A stretch of 64,000 bases of DNA from JAOPZW01 sp963789015 (GCA_963789015.1 CAWBIU010000003.1:310001-374000); one strand, 5' to 3'; counted from the stretch's first letter, positions 19,613-29,164 are shown. Program-made: numbers and translations. Notes: generated by a model not told the origin, from the sequence alone.

Positions 19613-20088
19613 GCGTCACGACCGGCATCGGCTGGGACTCGCACCGCCTCGCCGAGGGCCGGCCGCTGATCATCGGCGGCGTGACGATCCCGCACGAGCG
19701 CGGGCTCGCCGGGCACTCGGACGCCGACGTCCTCACCCACGCCATCATCGACGCGCTGCTCGGCGCGGCCGCGCTGGGCGACATCGGCGCCCACTTCCCG
19801 GACACCGACGAGCGCTGGCGCGGGGCGGACTCGCTCTCGCTGCTGCGCGCCGTGATGGCGATGCTCGACGAGCGCGGGCTGACCGTGGCCCACGTCGATG
19901 CGACGGTCGTCATGGAGCGCCCGAAGCTCGCCCCGCACCGCGAGGCGATCCGCGCGGCGCTGGGCGCCGCCCTCGGGGTCGGGGCCGATGCCGTCAACGT
20001 GAAGGCCTCCACCGGAGAGGGGATGGGCTTCGTGGGGCGCGAGGAGGGCGTCGCGGCGCTCGCCGTGGCGACGCTCAGGCGCGCCTGA
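19609..20088 (+). CDS. ispF: 2-C-methyl-D-erythritol 2,4-cyclodiphosphate synthase IspF
   Basis: MEP-pathway cyclase, 159 residues, normal length. Zinc ligands in GWDSHRL (Asp, His near residues 8-11) and the family block GLAGHSDADVLTHAIIDALLGAAALGDIG near residues 35-62; DTDERWRGADS and the C-terminal VNVKASTGEGMGFVGREEG complete the active site. GTG start overlaps the PHP stop. In many actinobacteria and in Bacillus ispF is followed directly by cysS; here cysS is 13.8 kb away. Confidence 0.96.
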   Translation: MSVTTGIGWDSHRLAEGRPLIIGGVTIPHERGLAGHSDADVLTHAIIDALLGAAALGDIGAHFPDTDERWRGADSLSLLRAVMAMLDERGLTVAHVDATVVMERPKLAPHREAIRAALGAALGVGADAVNVKASTGEGMGFVGREEGVAALAVATLRRA

Positions 20089-20117
20089 CGGCGCGGGCGC
20101 CGTCAGCGACGGGAAGG

Positions 20118-20146
20118 CGGGGCGGCCGCGCGCGGCGACCGCCCCG
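20118..20146. terminator. Bidirectional terminator hairpin between ispF and a convergent gene
   Basis: CGGGGCGG at 20118-20125 pairs with CCGCCCCG at 20139-20146 around a 13-nt loop. It lies between the ispF stop and the 3' end of the minus-strand secreted-protein gene. Confidence 0.55.
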
Positions 20147-20163
20147 ATCCCGGAATCTCCGGC

Positions 20164-21162
20164 TCAGCCGGTGAACTGCGGCGACACGCCACCCTGAGCG
20201 CAACGGCTCACGGTCGCGTTGAGCGTCCGCGCGGCGGTTCCGTTGCGGAACGTGACGCGGACCTGGACCCGCTGGCGCTGGGAGCCGAAGCGGCGCACCG
20301 GCAGGTTCGCGCTGACGCGCGTCCGCCCGGCGGCCACGGTGACCGTGCGCACCCGGCGGCCGTTGATCAGGAACGTCACGCGGCGGATGAGCCGCCCGGC
20401 GACGCTCACGCGCGCCGTGGTCGCGGCGCAGCGGCTCGGCATGACGAGCCGCGCCGAGGCCGACCGAGCCTGCGTGCCGGCGACCGTCTGGGTCGGGGCC
20501 GTGCCGCTGGCCGTGGTCGGAGCCACGCCCTGGCCGGCGGGCGGTGCGGCCGGCGCCGGCGTGCCGCTCGCGGCCGGCGGGGCGGCCGGGGTGCACGACG
20601 GCGGGGTGCCGGTCGGCGTCTGGCCCTCGGCGCACGGAGGCGCCGGGGTGCAGGACGGCGGGGTGCCCGTCGGGGTCTCGCCCTCGGCGCACGTCGGCGG
20701 CGGGGTGCAGGACGGCGGCGTGCCCGTCGGCGTCTCGCCCTCGGCGCACGTCGGCGGCGGGGTGCAGGACGGCGGCGTGCCCGTCGGCGTCTCGCCCTCG
20801 GCGCACGGCGGCGGCGTGTCCGGCTTGCACTCGGGCTTCTCACCCGGCTTGGGGTACGAGGGCTTCTCGCCCGGCTTACACGGATGGCTCGGCTTGGACG
20901 GATAACCACCCGGCTTGTGATTGTCGGACTTGCCCGGCTTGTAGCCCGGCTTGTGGTTCTTGTTGTTGTCCTTGTCGCCGCCCGGCTTGTGGCCGGTCGG
21001 GGACGACGACGCCTTGGACGGAGATCCGCTCGCGGTCGACTGCGTGGCCTGAGCGGCCGGCGCGATCAGCGCCAGCGACAGCGCGAGCGCCCCGGCACAC
21101 GAGGCGACCACGCGCGCTCGGCGTGCCGCCGCGCGGGGTCTCGTGGAGGAGCGAAGGGGCAT
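20164..21162 (-). CDS. Secreted tandem-repeat protein of unknown function
   Basis: 332 residues. An Arg-rich start and hydrophobic stretch (about residues 20-40, ending near APAAQA) form a signal peptide. Then come a Lys/Pro/Gly-rich region (about 45-110) with HKPG, YKPG and EKPS units, four tandem 19-residue repeats of the type CAEGETPTGTPPSCTPPPT (about 118-190), each with two Cys, an Ala/Pro linker, and a C-terminal beta-rich domain of about 100 residues ending near RCAQGG, with two further Cys. The ATG at 21162 is chosen over 21189 because AAAGGA lies about 6 bases upstream. Probably exported and cell-surface associated; no known family is recognised. Confidence 0.7.
   Translation of the reverse strand: MPLRSSTRPRAAARRARVVASCAGALALSLALIAPAAQATQSTASGSPSKASSSPTGHKPGGDKDNNKNHKPGYKPGKSDNHKPGGYPSKPSHPCKPGEKPSYPKPGEKPECKPDTPPPCAEGETPTGTPPSCTPPPTCAEGETPTGTPPSCTPPPTCAEGETPTGTPPSCTPAPPCAEGQTPTGTPPSCTPAAPPAASGTPAPAAPPAGQGVAPTTASGTAPTQTVAGTQARSASARLVMPSRCAATTARVSVAGRLIRRVTFLINGRRVRTVTVAAGRTRVSANLPVRRFGSQRQRVQVRVTFRNGTAARTLNATVSRCAQGGVSPQFTG
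20591..20812 (-). repeat. Four tandem 57-bp coding repeats
   Basis: The units begin at 20591, 20648, 20705 and 20762, exactly 57 bp apart, and encode the 19-residue CAEG...PPSC repeat. Units two to four are nearly identical at the DNA level, which suggests recent duplication; the first-listed unit is more diverged. Confidence 0.85.
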
Positions 21163-21525
21163 GCACGTCCTTTCTGGGGCCGTTGGCACATGGCTGCGAA
21201 AACGGAGATGCTGGACGGCCCTTCCCAGATCCCCGCCGGTCAGGCTACCGGGACGCGCACGTCGAACGGCAGCAAACCCGCGTTCTACGGTTTTTCCGAG
21301 CGGTTACCCGGTAGACGCTTATCGCAATGGCGACGGACGGAAAGGTAGGCGCTGCGAGGCCGATTCCGAAGGCAAAGCCCGGAAACACGGGACGTTTTCG
21401 ATACGCGGCGACCCGCCGGAGGGTCGCGAACGAACAGCCCTGCAATCCACAGGAACCGGAAACCTGCGCTTGCCCTGCCTTAACGACGGGCAACATGGCG
21501 TCCGCCACAATCGGCCCCCGGCACC
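21163..21525. other. Divergent intergenic region without a supported gene
   Basis: About 360 bp between the minus-strand repeat protein and the plus-strand membrane protein. It is lower in GC than its neighbours around 21280-21490. Short frames here lack family resemblance. Promoters for both genes must lie here, but no hexamer pair stands out. Confidence 0.5.
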
Positions 21526-22972
21526 ATGCCACCTGCCCAGGAGCTCACCGTCGCGCGCTCGCCGCTGCCGGCGCTCGCGCTGCCGGCGATCGCGCTCCGC
21601 TACCGCGTGGCGATCGTCGTCCTCGCGCTGACCGCCCTCTCGTTCCTCGGCCCGTCGACGCCGACCTACGACCCGTGGTCGTGGATCATCTGGGGACGCG
21701 AGGTCCTGCACCTGGACCTCGACACCGTCCGCGGCCCGTCGTGGAAGCCGCTGCCCGTCCTGTTCACCACGCCGTTCGCGCTGTTCGGCGACATCGCGCC
21801 GGACCTCTGGCTCTTCGTCGCCCGCGCGGGCGCGATCTCGGGCATCTGGTTCGCCTTCAAGCTCGGCCGCCGCGTCGCCGGGCTGCCCGGCGGGGTCGTC
21901 GCGTCCGTCCCGGTCGCGCTCGCGCCGTGGACCGTCCGCAACGCCGCGCTGGGCAACTCCGAGGGCCTGCTCGTCGCCCTCGCGCTGGCGGCCGTCGACC
22001 GCCATCTCGACGGCCGCACGCGGGCGTCGTTCCTGTGCGCGGTCGGTGCCGCGCTGCTGCGCCCCGAGGCGTGGCCGTTCGTCGGCCTGTACGGCCTGTG
22101 GCTGCTGTGGCGCGCGCCGCACGTCCGCACGCTCGTCCTCGCCGGCTTCGTGGCGCTGCCCGTCCTCTGGATCGCGCCGGAGTGGTGGGGCTCGGGCGAC
22201 CCGCTGCGGGCCATGCACCGAGCGCAGAACCCGCGCGCCAACAGCCCGGCCTTCGCCGACGACCCGATCCGCGTCGTGCTCGAGCAGTTCAACCTGATGC
22301 TCACGCCGGTCTTCTGGGCCGGCATCGCCGCGCTCGGCATCGCGCTGCTCGTCCGCCGCCCACCGCGTCGCGAGCTGCTCATCGTCCTGGGGATCGCGAC
22401 CGCGGCCCTCCTGTGGGTCGCCGAGGTCGCCTTCATGACCGCCGACGGCGGCTTCTCGGGGAACATCCGCTACCTCGTGATGCCCGCCGCCGCGCTCTGG
22501 ATCGTCGCCGGGGCGGGCGTCGGCTGGCTGGCGCGCGGGGTGCTCGACGAGGGGGCGATCCGCGGCACGCCGCTGGCCGTCGGGCTCGCGGTCGTCGCCG
22601 GCATCTTCTTCACCGCCCCGACGTGGACGACGCTCCCGATCGACCGCGTCGCGATCGACTTCCAGGCCGACCTCAACGACGCACTGCCGTCGGTGATGGC
22701 ACACGGCCGGCGGGCGTGACCGGTTGCTGGCCTGCGGCAGGCCCTACACCGGGCCGTTCCAGGTGCCGATCGTCGCCTGGCACCTGCGCGTGCACGCGCG
22801 CCGCGTCCGGCTCGACGCCCAGCGCCCAGCGGTGATCTTCCGCGCCAAGAGCAACCCGGACGCCCCGGTCGTCCCGGACCTCGCGCCGGTGGGCGGCGAG
22901 GCGGGCGTGCGCACATTCGCCGCCGGCTCGAACTGGCGGATCGTCGGCGCCTGCCGAGGCGGCGGCGGGTGA
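21526..22972 (+). CDS. Multi-pass membrane protein, glycosyltransferase-like, frameshifted
   Basis: The first frame (21526-22719) encodes about 395 residues with roughly nine to ten hydrophobic helices, an early acidic loop with TPTYDPWSWIIWGREVL, and alternating loops rich in Trp and Pro, as in membrane GT-C type transferases and mannosyltransferases. At about 22716-22722 the frame must move by +1; it then continues as DRLLACGRPYTGPFQVPIVAWHL to 22972. This tail is clearly coding and belongs to the same protein. The donor, probably a polyprenyl-phosphate sugar, and the acceptor are unknown. Its end overlaps the GTG start of the next gene. Confidence 0.65.
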
Positions 22973-24562
22973 GCGTCGGCACCGTCGCCGCTCCCCCGCG
23001 GGAGCGGATCAACCGCCGGCTCGGTCGCGCGGTGGAGCGCTTCCGGGCCCTGCCGCTGGCCGTCCGCATCGCGGTGCCCGTCGCCTTCCTCACCGGCTTC
23101 TCGCTCGCCCTGCGGACGATGGCCATCCACGGTCGCTACTGGATCGACGAGGGGATCTCGGTCGGCGTCGCCTCCCATCCGCTGGACGAGATCCCGGGCC
23201 TGCTGCGCCAGGACGGCTCGCCGCCGCTCTACTACCTGCTGCTCGGCGTGTGGATGCGGGTCTTCGGCCATGGCGAGGCCGACACGCACGCGCTGTCGAT
23301 CGGCCTCGCGGTGCTCTTCGTGCCCGCCGCCTTCGTCACCGGTCGCGCGTTGTTCGGGGCGCGCGCGGGCTGGATCGCGGCGGTCCTCGGGGCGGTCAAC
23401 CCGTTCCTCACGTACTACGCGCAGGAGACGCGGATGTACTCGCTGGTCGCGCTCCTCGGCGTGCTCGTGACCGGCGCCTTCGCGCTCGCCTTCGTCCAGC
23501 GCCGCCGCGCGTGGCTGCCCGGCTTCTCCGTCGCGCTCGCGCTGCTCATCTACGCCCACAACTGGGGGCTGTTCCTGGCCGCCGGGACCATCGTGGCGCT
23601 GCTCGCGCTGCTGCCCAACGAGCGCGACCGGCGCGGCCTGCTGCGCGACGCGGCGCTCGCCTACGGCGCCGTGCTCGTCGCCTTCGCGCCGTGGATCCCG
23701 AGCCTGCTCTACCAGGCCGGCCACACCGGGGCGCCGTGGTCCGTGCTGCCCGGCCCCGACGACGTGCTCAACAGCGTCATCGTGCTGCTCGGCGGCGACG
23801 CGCCGGCGATGGCCTTCGGGCTGATCGCCGCCACCGGCCTCGTGACCCTGCCGATGGCGGCGCGCGGCGCGCGCAGCCCGCGCGCGCGGACGACGCTCGC
23901 CGTCGCGGTCATGGGGGTGGCCGCGCTCCTGTTCGCGTGGCTGTCGTCGCAGATCTCGCCGGCGTGGGCGAGCCGCTACCTGTCGGTCATCTTCGGCCCG
24001 ATGATCCTGCTCGGCGCGGCGGGCCTCGCGCGCTCGGGCCCCCAGGGGATCGTCGCCGTCGTCGTGCTCGTCGTGCTGTGGCTGGAACCCGCGGATCGAC
24101 GAGCTGAATCGCAAGAGCAACGCGCACGACGCCGCGGTGGTCGTCGCCGACCGCCTCAGGCCGGGCGACCTGGTGGTCGCGTCGCACCCCGAGCAGGTGC
24201 CGGTCATGCACGTCTACCTGCCGCGCGGCCTGCGCTGGGGCAACGCGATGGGACCGGTCCCCGACCCGCAGGTCATGGACTGGCGCGACGCGATGACCCG
24301 CTTCCGGCGCGCGCAACCCGAGCCGACCGCCGACGCCTTCGTGCGCTCGCTGCGGCCCGGGCAGCAGCTGCTGCTCGTGCAGCCGATCATCCGCTCGGCC
24401 TCCTGGCGCGCGCCATGGACGCGGCTCGTCCGCCGGCGGGCCGCGCAGTGGGAGCGCGTGCTCGACCGCGACCCCCGCCTCGTGCGCACGCTGAGGAGCC
24501 CGCGGCTGCGCGGGCGGCCACTGCCCAAGGGCGTGCGGACCGTGCTCTACCAGCGCCGCTAG
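22969..24562 (+). CDS. Glycosyltransferase family 39-like membrane protein, frameshifted
   Basis: GT-C fold transferase. After a 45-residue cytoplasmic N-terminus and the first helix comes the diagnostic extracytoplasmic loop YWIDEGISVGVASHPL with the Asp-Glu pair, then DGSPPLYYLLLGVW and YYAQETRMYSL, as in PMT/ArnT-type enzymes. At about 24088-24093 one extra G breaks the frame; the sequence continues as NPRIDELNRKSNAHDAAVVVADRL and ends at 24562. About 530 residues in total. Reading on in the original frame to 24981 gives only low-complexity Arg-rich sequence. Directly coupled to the preceding membrane protein. Confidence 0.75.
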
Positions 24563-24731
24563 CGTCCCCGACGGTCCGGAAAACCGCGCGTAGCGGCCAG
24601 AAAGCCGGTCACCGCGGGATGGAGATAACGGCGCGCACCCTCCATGGGAAGCTCCATCTCCCCCAGGGGTTGCGCGAATTACCTGCTAGGACGCACGCGC
24701 CCAGCCAGTCACGCAGTCTCAAGGAGGAGAA

Positions 24732-26060
24732 GTGCAGACCGTGCGACGCGCCGTCATCGCGTTTTCCCTGCTGTTGGCCACCATCCTGGTCGTGCCTGCG
24801 ACCTCTTCGGCCGCCACCTACATCGACTGGGAGTGCGCCGGACCGTCCGGCGCCCCGACCGCCGCGCGCGGGTTCGAGGCCATCGAGTCGCCGTCGGCGA
24901 CGGCCACGAACACCTGCGGCGCGACCGGCGGAAGCCTGTCCGCCGGCCTGTCCGGCCCGGGCCCGTGGCAGGGCGGCCTGAGCGCCGCCTTCCGCTTCAA
25001 CGCCCCCGACGACACGCGCGTCAACGGCGTGTCGATCGACCGTTCGACGACGGGCGCCGCCAACGGCGGGTTCCTGACGTACCAGATCAACGCCGACAAC
25101 ACGCTCATCGACGGCTGCCTGCCCAACGCCTGCGGGGCGGACGTGTCGGGCACCGTGAACCGCAGCGGCCTGTCCGCCGCCCAGCTCACGCTGACCGCGG
25201 GTTGCGGCGGCGTGACCATCAACACCTGCAGCTTCCCGATCCGCCTGGCCGCCGGCCGCGTCGGCGTCGCGCTGAGCGACACGATCGCGCCGACCGTCGG
25301 CAACGTGCGCGGCTCCCTGTTCGCGCCCGCGGCGAAGAGCGGCACGGCGACGGTCGAGTTCGACAGCGCCGACCGCGGCGGCGGCGTGTACCGGATGGTC
25401 ACGTCCATCGACGGCAAGACCGTCGAGATCCAGCCCGCCGCGTTCGGGACGTGCGCCGACATCGACCCGAGCAACGCGAACCCGTACGAGTTCCCGGCCA
25501 AGGTGCCGTGCCCGCTCACGCAGGCAGGCCTCAGCGTGGCCATCGACACGACGAAGCTCGAGCGAGGGGCGCCACAGCATCAGCGTCGTCCTCGAGGACG
25601 CCGCCGGCAACGCAGACGAACGTCGTCGGGCCGGCGGCGACGCTTCACCGTCCGCAACGCGCGGCCCAACGGCTCGCCGGCCGGGCGGACGAAGCGCGGT
25701 CGCGTGCGGATGTTCTTCGCGGCCAACCGCGAGAACGAGTACACGACCCGCATCGGGCGGCGCGTCGTCACGCGCGGCTTCCTGCGCGACAACCGCGGGC
25801 GCGGCATCCGCGGCGCGGAGGTCGAGGTCTACCACTACGTCGCCGGGCGCCCGCGCCTGCTCAAGACCGGCCTGAAGTCGCGGCGCGCCGGCCGGCTGAC
25901 CCTGATCCTGCCGCTCAACCTGTTCGGCGACTCCCGCGGCCGCCGCCGGATCGCCTTCTACTACCGCGCCTCGGTCCCCGGCCGCGTGACCTCGCGCGCG
26001 AACCTCTACCTGACCATTCGCAGCCGGAGCGGGGGCCCGCAGACCTCGCAGCCGCGCTGA
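24732..26060 (+). CDS. Secreted protein of unknown function with three compensating frameshifts
   Basis: GTG start with a strong AAGGAGGA four bases upstream. Signal peptide in residues 1-27 (hydrophobic ILLATILVVPATSSA-like core). Residues 30-270 look like a beta-rich extracellular module with paired Cys and the turn SDTIAPTVGNV often seen before Ig-like domains. Between 25563 and 25643 the frame must move by +1 three times (reading EGRHSISVVLEDAAGN, then QTNVVGPAAT, then FTVRNARPNG), after which the original frame is restored to the end. The C-terminus (about 330-440) is Arg-rich with a beta pattern. The single long frame is therefore misleading in its middle. Confidence 0.65.
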   Translation: MQTVRRAVIAFSLLLATILVVPATSSAATYIDWECAGPSGAPTAARGFEAIESPSATATNTCGATGGSLSAGLSGPGPWQGGLSAAFRFNAPDDTRVNGVSIDRSTTGAANGGFLTYQINADNTLIDGCLPNACGADVSGTVNRSGLSAAQLTLTAGCGGVTINTCSFPIRLAAGRVGVALSDTIAPTVGNVRGSLFAPAAKSGTATVEFDSADRGGGVYRMVTSIDGKTVEIQPAAFGTCADIDPSNANPYEFPAKVPCPLTQAGLSVAIDTTKLERGAPQHQRRPRGRRRQRRRTSSGRRRRFTVRNARPNGSPAGRTKRGRVRMFFAANRENEYTTRIGRRVVTRGFLRDNRGRGIRGAEVEVYHYVAGRPRLLKTGLKSRRAGRLTLILPLNLFGDSRGRRRIAFYYRASVPGRVTSRANLYLTIRSRSGGPQTSQPR

Positions 26061-26070
26061 GACGTGCACC

Positions 26071-26101
26071 GGCCGCGCCGCCCCTCGGCGGCGGCGCGGC
26101 C
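26071..26101 (+). terminator. GC-rich terminator hairpin
   Basis: GGCCGCGCCGCC at 26071-26082 pairs with GGCGGCGCGGCC at 26090-26101, starting 11 bases after the stop of the secreted-protein gene. No T-run follows. Confidence 0.55.
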
Positions 26102-26111
26102 GGGGTGCGCG

Positions 26112-26174
26112 AACCGCTCCGAGACTCCCCTCGCGCACGCGTGCGCGAGCGGTTAGGAACTGTTAGCGACAGTT
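26112..26174. promoter_or_regulatory. Nested palindromes upstream of the FAD-oxidoreductase gene
   Basis: Three symmetrical elements occur together: a 20-bp perfect palindrome at 26130-26149 (half site CTCGCGCACG), enclosed by AACCGCTC (26112-26119) and GAGCGGTT (26147-26154), and a separate perfect repeat AACTGT-N5-ACAGTT at 26158-26174. The last lies 45 bases before the ATG at 26219 and is the best operator candidate. Confidence 0.4.
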
Positions 26175-26218
26175 AGCCGACGCCTGAATCCGCCGCCTGA
26201 GCGGGAAAGGTGTGCGAC

Positions 26219-27736
26219 ATGAGTCTTGCCGACCTCGATCTCGTACGCGTGCCCGGAAATGGCGATGAGCCGGCCCCGCACGTCGTCATCGGCGGCGGCC
26301 CCGCGGGGCTGACCGCCGGGTACCTCCTGGCCAAGGCCGGCCGGCGGGTCATCGTCCTCGAGGCCGACGACCAGGTCGGCGGCCTGGCGAAGACCGTCGT
26401 CGACCCGGACGGGTATCGCTTCGACCTCGGAGGCCATCGCTTCTTCACCAAGAGCAAGGAGGTCAACGACCTCTGGCTCGAGATCATGGGCGACGAGTTC
26501 CTGCTGCGCCCGCGCATGTCGCGGATCTACTGGCGCGGCAAGTTCCTCGACTACCCGCTGCGCGGCGCCGACGTGGTGAAGAAGCTCGGCCCGATCGAGC
26601 TGCCGCTGTGCCTGCTCTCCTACCTGTGGGCCGCGGTCAAGCCCAAGGGCCCCGAGGACAACGTCGAGCAGTGGGTCTCCAACCGCTTCGGCAAGCGCCT
26701 CTACAACCACTTCTTCAAGTCCTACACCGAGAAGGTGTGGGGCGTCCCGACGACCGAGCTGCGCGCCGAGTGGGCGGCGCAGCGGATCAAGGGCCTGTCG
26801 TTCTTCAGCGCGGCCAAGGCCGCGTTCTTCGGCAACCGCGGCGACAAGATCAAGTCGCTGATCGGCCAGTTCCAGTACCCGCGCTACGGCCCGGGCCAGA
26901 TGTGGGAGGCCATGACCGCCCGCATCGAGGAGCTCGGCGGCGAGGTGCGGCTGAACACGCCCGCGACGAAGCTCGAGACCGCCTCGGACGGCCGCGTGAC
27001 CGCCGTGCACACGCCCGACGAGATCATCGAGCCGCGCTCGGTGATCTCCTCGCTGCCGCTGCGCGCGACCGCCGGCATCGCCGACCCGGAGCCGCCGGCC
27101 GACGTCCGCGAGAACGCGCAGGGCCTGCGCTACCGCGACTTCCTGACCGTCGCGCTCGTGCTCGACGGCGAGGACGTCTTCCCGGACAACTGGATCTACA
27201 TCCACGAGCCGGGTGTGCGCGTCGGTCGCATCCAGAACTACCGCTCTTGGAGCCCGTGGATGGTGCCCGACCCGGACACCGCGTGCGTGGGCCTCGAGTA
27301 CTTCTGCTTCGAGGGCGACGATCTGTGGACGATGAGCGACGAAGGCCTCGTCGCGCTGGCGACCGACGAGCTCAGCCGGCTCGGGCTCGCCGACGCCGCA
27401 AAGGTCCGCCGCGGCACCGTCGTGCGCGTGCCCAAGGCCTATCCGATGTACGACGCCGACTACGTCGACCGCGTCGAGGTCATCAAGGGCTGGCTGGCCA
27501 CGCTGCCGAACCTGCAGCAGGTCGGGCGCAACGGGCTGCACCGCTACAACAACTCCGACCACTCGATGCTCAGCGCGATGCGCGCGGTGGAGAACATCCT
27601 CCACGGCACGTCGCACGACATCTGGGCCGTCAACGTCGAGAGCTCCTACCACGAGGAGCACGAGGATCCGGAGCAGCCCTACAAGGACGCGCCGACGACG
27701 CCGTCCATGCAGCAGGCGCTCTCCGAAGTGGGCTAG
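26219..27736 (+). CDS. FAD-dependent oxidoreductase (UDP-galactopyranose mutase/amine-oxidase-like)
   Basis: About 505 residues. The N-terminal Rossmann motif VVIGGGPAGLTAGYLLAKAG near residue 25 and the GGLAKTV and YRFDLGGHRFF blocks bind FAD as in the protoporphyrinogen oxidase/UDP-galactopyranose mutase/amine oxidase superfamily. The substrate region contains SRIYWRGKFLDYPL and the YTEKVWGVP block. Family members often lie in polysaccharide gene clusters, which fits the flanking glycosyltransferases and flippase-like protein; the reaction is unknown. The ATG at 26219 is chosen since GGAAAGG lies 8 bases upstream. Its stop overlaps the next GTG by one base. Confidence 0.75.
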   Translation: MSLADLDLVRVPGNGDEPAPHVVIGGGPAGLTAGYLLAKAGRRVIVLEADDQVGGLAKTVVDPDGYRFDLGGHRFFTKSKEVNDLWLEIMGDEFLLRPRMSRIYWRGKFLDYPLRGADVVKKLGPIELPLCLLSYLWAAVKPKGPEDNVEQWVSNRFGKRLYNHFFKSYTEKVWGVPTTELRAEWAAQRIKGLSFFSAAKAAFFGNRGDKIKSLIGQFQYPRYGPGQMWEAMTARIEELGGEVRLNTPATKLETASDGRVTAVHTPDEIIEPRSVISSLPLRATAGIADPEPPADVRENAQGLRYRDFLTVALVLDGEDVFPDNWIYIHEPGVRVGRIQNYRSWSPWMVPDPDTACVGLEYFCFEGDDLWTMSDEGLVALATDELSRLGLADAAKVRRGTVVRVPKAYPMYDADYVDRVEVIKGWLATLPNLQQVGRNGLHRYNNSDHSMLSAMRAVENILHGTSHDIWAVNVESSYHEEHEDPEQPYKDAPTTPSMQQALSEVG

Positions 27737-28704
27737 TGGCCCGCCCGAGCCGAACGTTCGCGCTGCAGCTCGCGGTCTCGGCCGTCGCGCTCGGGGCGGT
27801 CGTGTGGTGGGCCGCCCGCCAGCCGCTGCCCGATCTGCCCGACGCCTCGACGGCGCTGCCCGGCCTCGCGGTCGCGATCGTCCTCTACGCGATCGCCACC
27901 GTCCTGCGCGGCGAGCGCTGGCGCGCGCTGCTCGGCGACGGCGGCGTTCGCTGCGAGCGCGGTGACGCGCTCGCGCTGACGACGATCGGCTACATGGGCA
28001 ACAACGCGCTCCCCGCGCGGGCCGGCGACGTCATGAAGGCCTACCTCACGGCGCGCCGCACCGGCGCGCCGACGGCGTCGACGGTCGGGACCCTCGTCGC
28101 GGAGCGGATCCTCGACGCCCTCGCCCTCGGGCTCGTCTTCGTCGTCCTCGTGACCACGCTCGACCTGCCGCTCGGCGTGCCCGGCTGGGCGCTCGTCGCG
28201 ATCGGCGCCGGCCTCACGCTCGCCGCGGGCGTGGCCTGGCTGCTCGGCGGTCGCACCGTCGCGGGCCGCCACGCCCGCGATGTGATCGTCGCCCTGCTCG
28301 CGCCGTCGCGGCGCCTGTGGAGCCGGCGCGGTACCGAGTTGCTCGCGCTGTCGGCGGGCCTGTGGATCGTCGAGGGCGGCGTCTACGCCGTGCTCGGCTC
28401 GGTCGCCGGCGTGCACATGACGCTGCTCGACGGCCTCTACGTCATGGCCCTGGCCAACATCGCCGCGCTGGTGCCGGCCGCGCCCGGCTACGTCGGCACC
28501 TTCGACGCCGCCGTGCTGCTCGGGATCGGTCTCGTGTCCGCCACCGGGCACCCGTCGGCGCTCGCCTACGTCGTGCTCGTGCGCTTCGTCCTCTTCGTGC
28601 CGATCACGCTCACCGGCCTCGTCGCGCTCGTCGCCCGCTACGGCGGCCGCCGCCAGATCGCGCGGCTCCGCGGCGCGCCGCAGCCCGCCGCCACGACGAG
28701 CTAG
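27736..28704 (+). CDS. Flippase-like membrane protein (LPG synthase TM/UPF0104 family)
   Basis: 322 residues with about eight hydrophobic helices. The family signature GYMGNNALPARAGDVMKAYL near residue 78 and TVGTLVAERILDAL near residue 118 match the lysylphosphatidylglycerol synthase transmembrane region family (AglD/MprF N-terminal half), which move or modify lipid-linked substrates. The C-terminal loop AALVPAAPGYVGTFDAA is also typical. No soluble aminoacyl-transfer domain is fused, so lipid or glycolipid transport is more likely than lysyl transfer. Translationally coupled to the FAD oxidoreductase. Confidence 0.8.
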   Translation: MARPSRTFALQLAVSAVALGAVVWWAARQPLPDLPDASTALPGLAVAIVLYAIATVLRGERWRALLGDGGVRCERGDALALTTIGYMGNNALPARAGDVMKAYLTARRTGAPTASTVGTLVAERILDALALGLVFVVLVTTLDLPLGVPGWALVAIGAGLTLAAGVAWLLGGRTVAGRHARDVIVALLAPSRRLWSRRGTELLALSAGLWIVEGGVYAVLGSVAGVHMTLLDGLYVMALANIAALVPAAPGYVGTFDAAVLLGIGLVSATGHPSALAYVVLVRFVLFVPITLTGLVALVARYGGRRQIARLRGAPQPAATTS

Positions 28705-28711
28705 CCGCGCG

Positions 28712-29155
28712 TCACGCGACCTCGAAGTCGTGGCGCGAGGCGATGCGCCCGATCGCCTCGGACGTCAGCGGTCCCGAGCGCGCCGCCTCGGCGAGCTCGC
28801 GCATGTAGTGCTCCCAGCCCGACGGCGTGCTGAAGTTCAGCACGCGCACCGGCGCGTCGCTCGCGTTGCGGAACGTGTGCACGACGCCCGGCGGCACGCA
28901 CACGAAGGTGCCCGGTCCGGCGTCGTGCTCGGTGTCGCCGACCAGCATGCGCAGCGTGCCCTCGAGCACGTAGAACATGTCGGTCAGCGCCGCGTGGCGG
29001 TGGGGCGGCGGGCCGGGGAAGCCCGGCTCGACGACGTTCTCGGACAGGAAGAACGAGCCGCCGGTCTCCTCGCCGGTGACCTTGATGACGATCTCCGAGG
29101 CGGCTCCGGCGGCGTGGCGCTCGCCGTCGCCCGGACCGTGGATGACCGCGCCCAT
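28712..29155 (-). CDS. Cupin-domain protein
   Basis: 147 residues with one cupin beta-barrel. Motif 1 PPPHRHAALTDMFYVLEG (His, His, Glu-type metal ligands, residues 49-66) and motif 2 PPGVVHTFRN (residues 88-97) are clear. Probably a metal-dependent enzyme or small-molecule sensor. TAGGGT (29167-29162) ends 6 bases before the ATG and no Shine-Dalgarno is seen, so it probably has its own leaderless promoter inside the 3' end of the kinase gene. Confidence 0.85.
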   Translation of the reverse strand: MGAVIHGPGDGERHAAGAASEIVIKVTGEETGGSFFLSENVVEPGFPGPPPHRHAALTDMFYVLEGTLRMLVGDTEHDAGPGTFVCVPPGVVHTFRNASDAPVRVLNFSTPSGWEHYMRELAEAARSGPLTSEAIGRIASRHDFEVA

Positions 29156-29164
29156 GGACCGACC

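Noticed and set aside
18100..20088. A 662-codon frame suggesting an IspD-IspF fusion protein
   Set aside because: Its middle third is Arg-rich shadow sequence antiparallel in sense to nothing known and out of frame with the clear PHP gene; ispD is frameshifted and ispF has its own GTG overlapping the PHP stop.
20591..20812. Tandem 57-bp repeats considered as a CRISPR array
   Set aside because: Units are contiguous without spacers and lie in frame within a secreted-protein gene; no cas genes are present.
24732..26060. Arg-rich central segment of the secreted protein read as a genuine basic domain
   Set aside because: It is the product of a shifted frame: the two other frames give ordinary sequence in succession and the original frame returns after three single-base steps.
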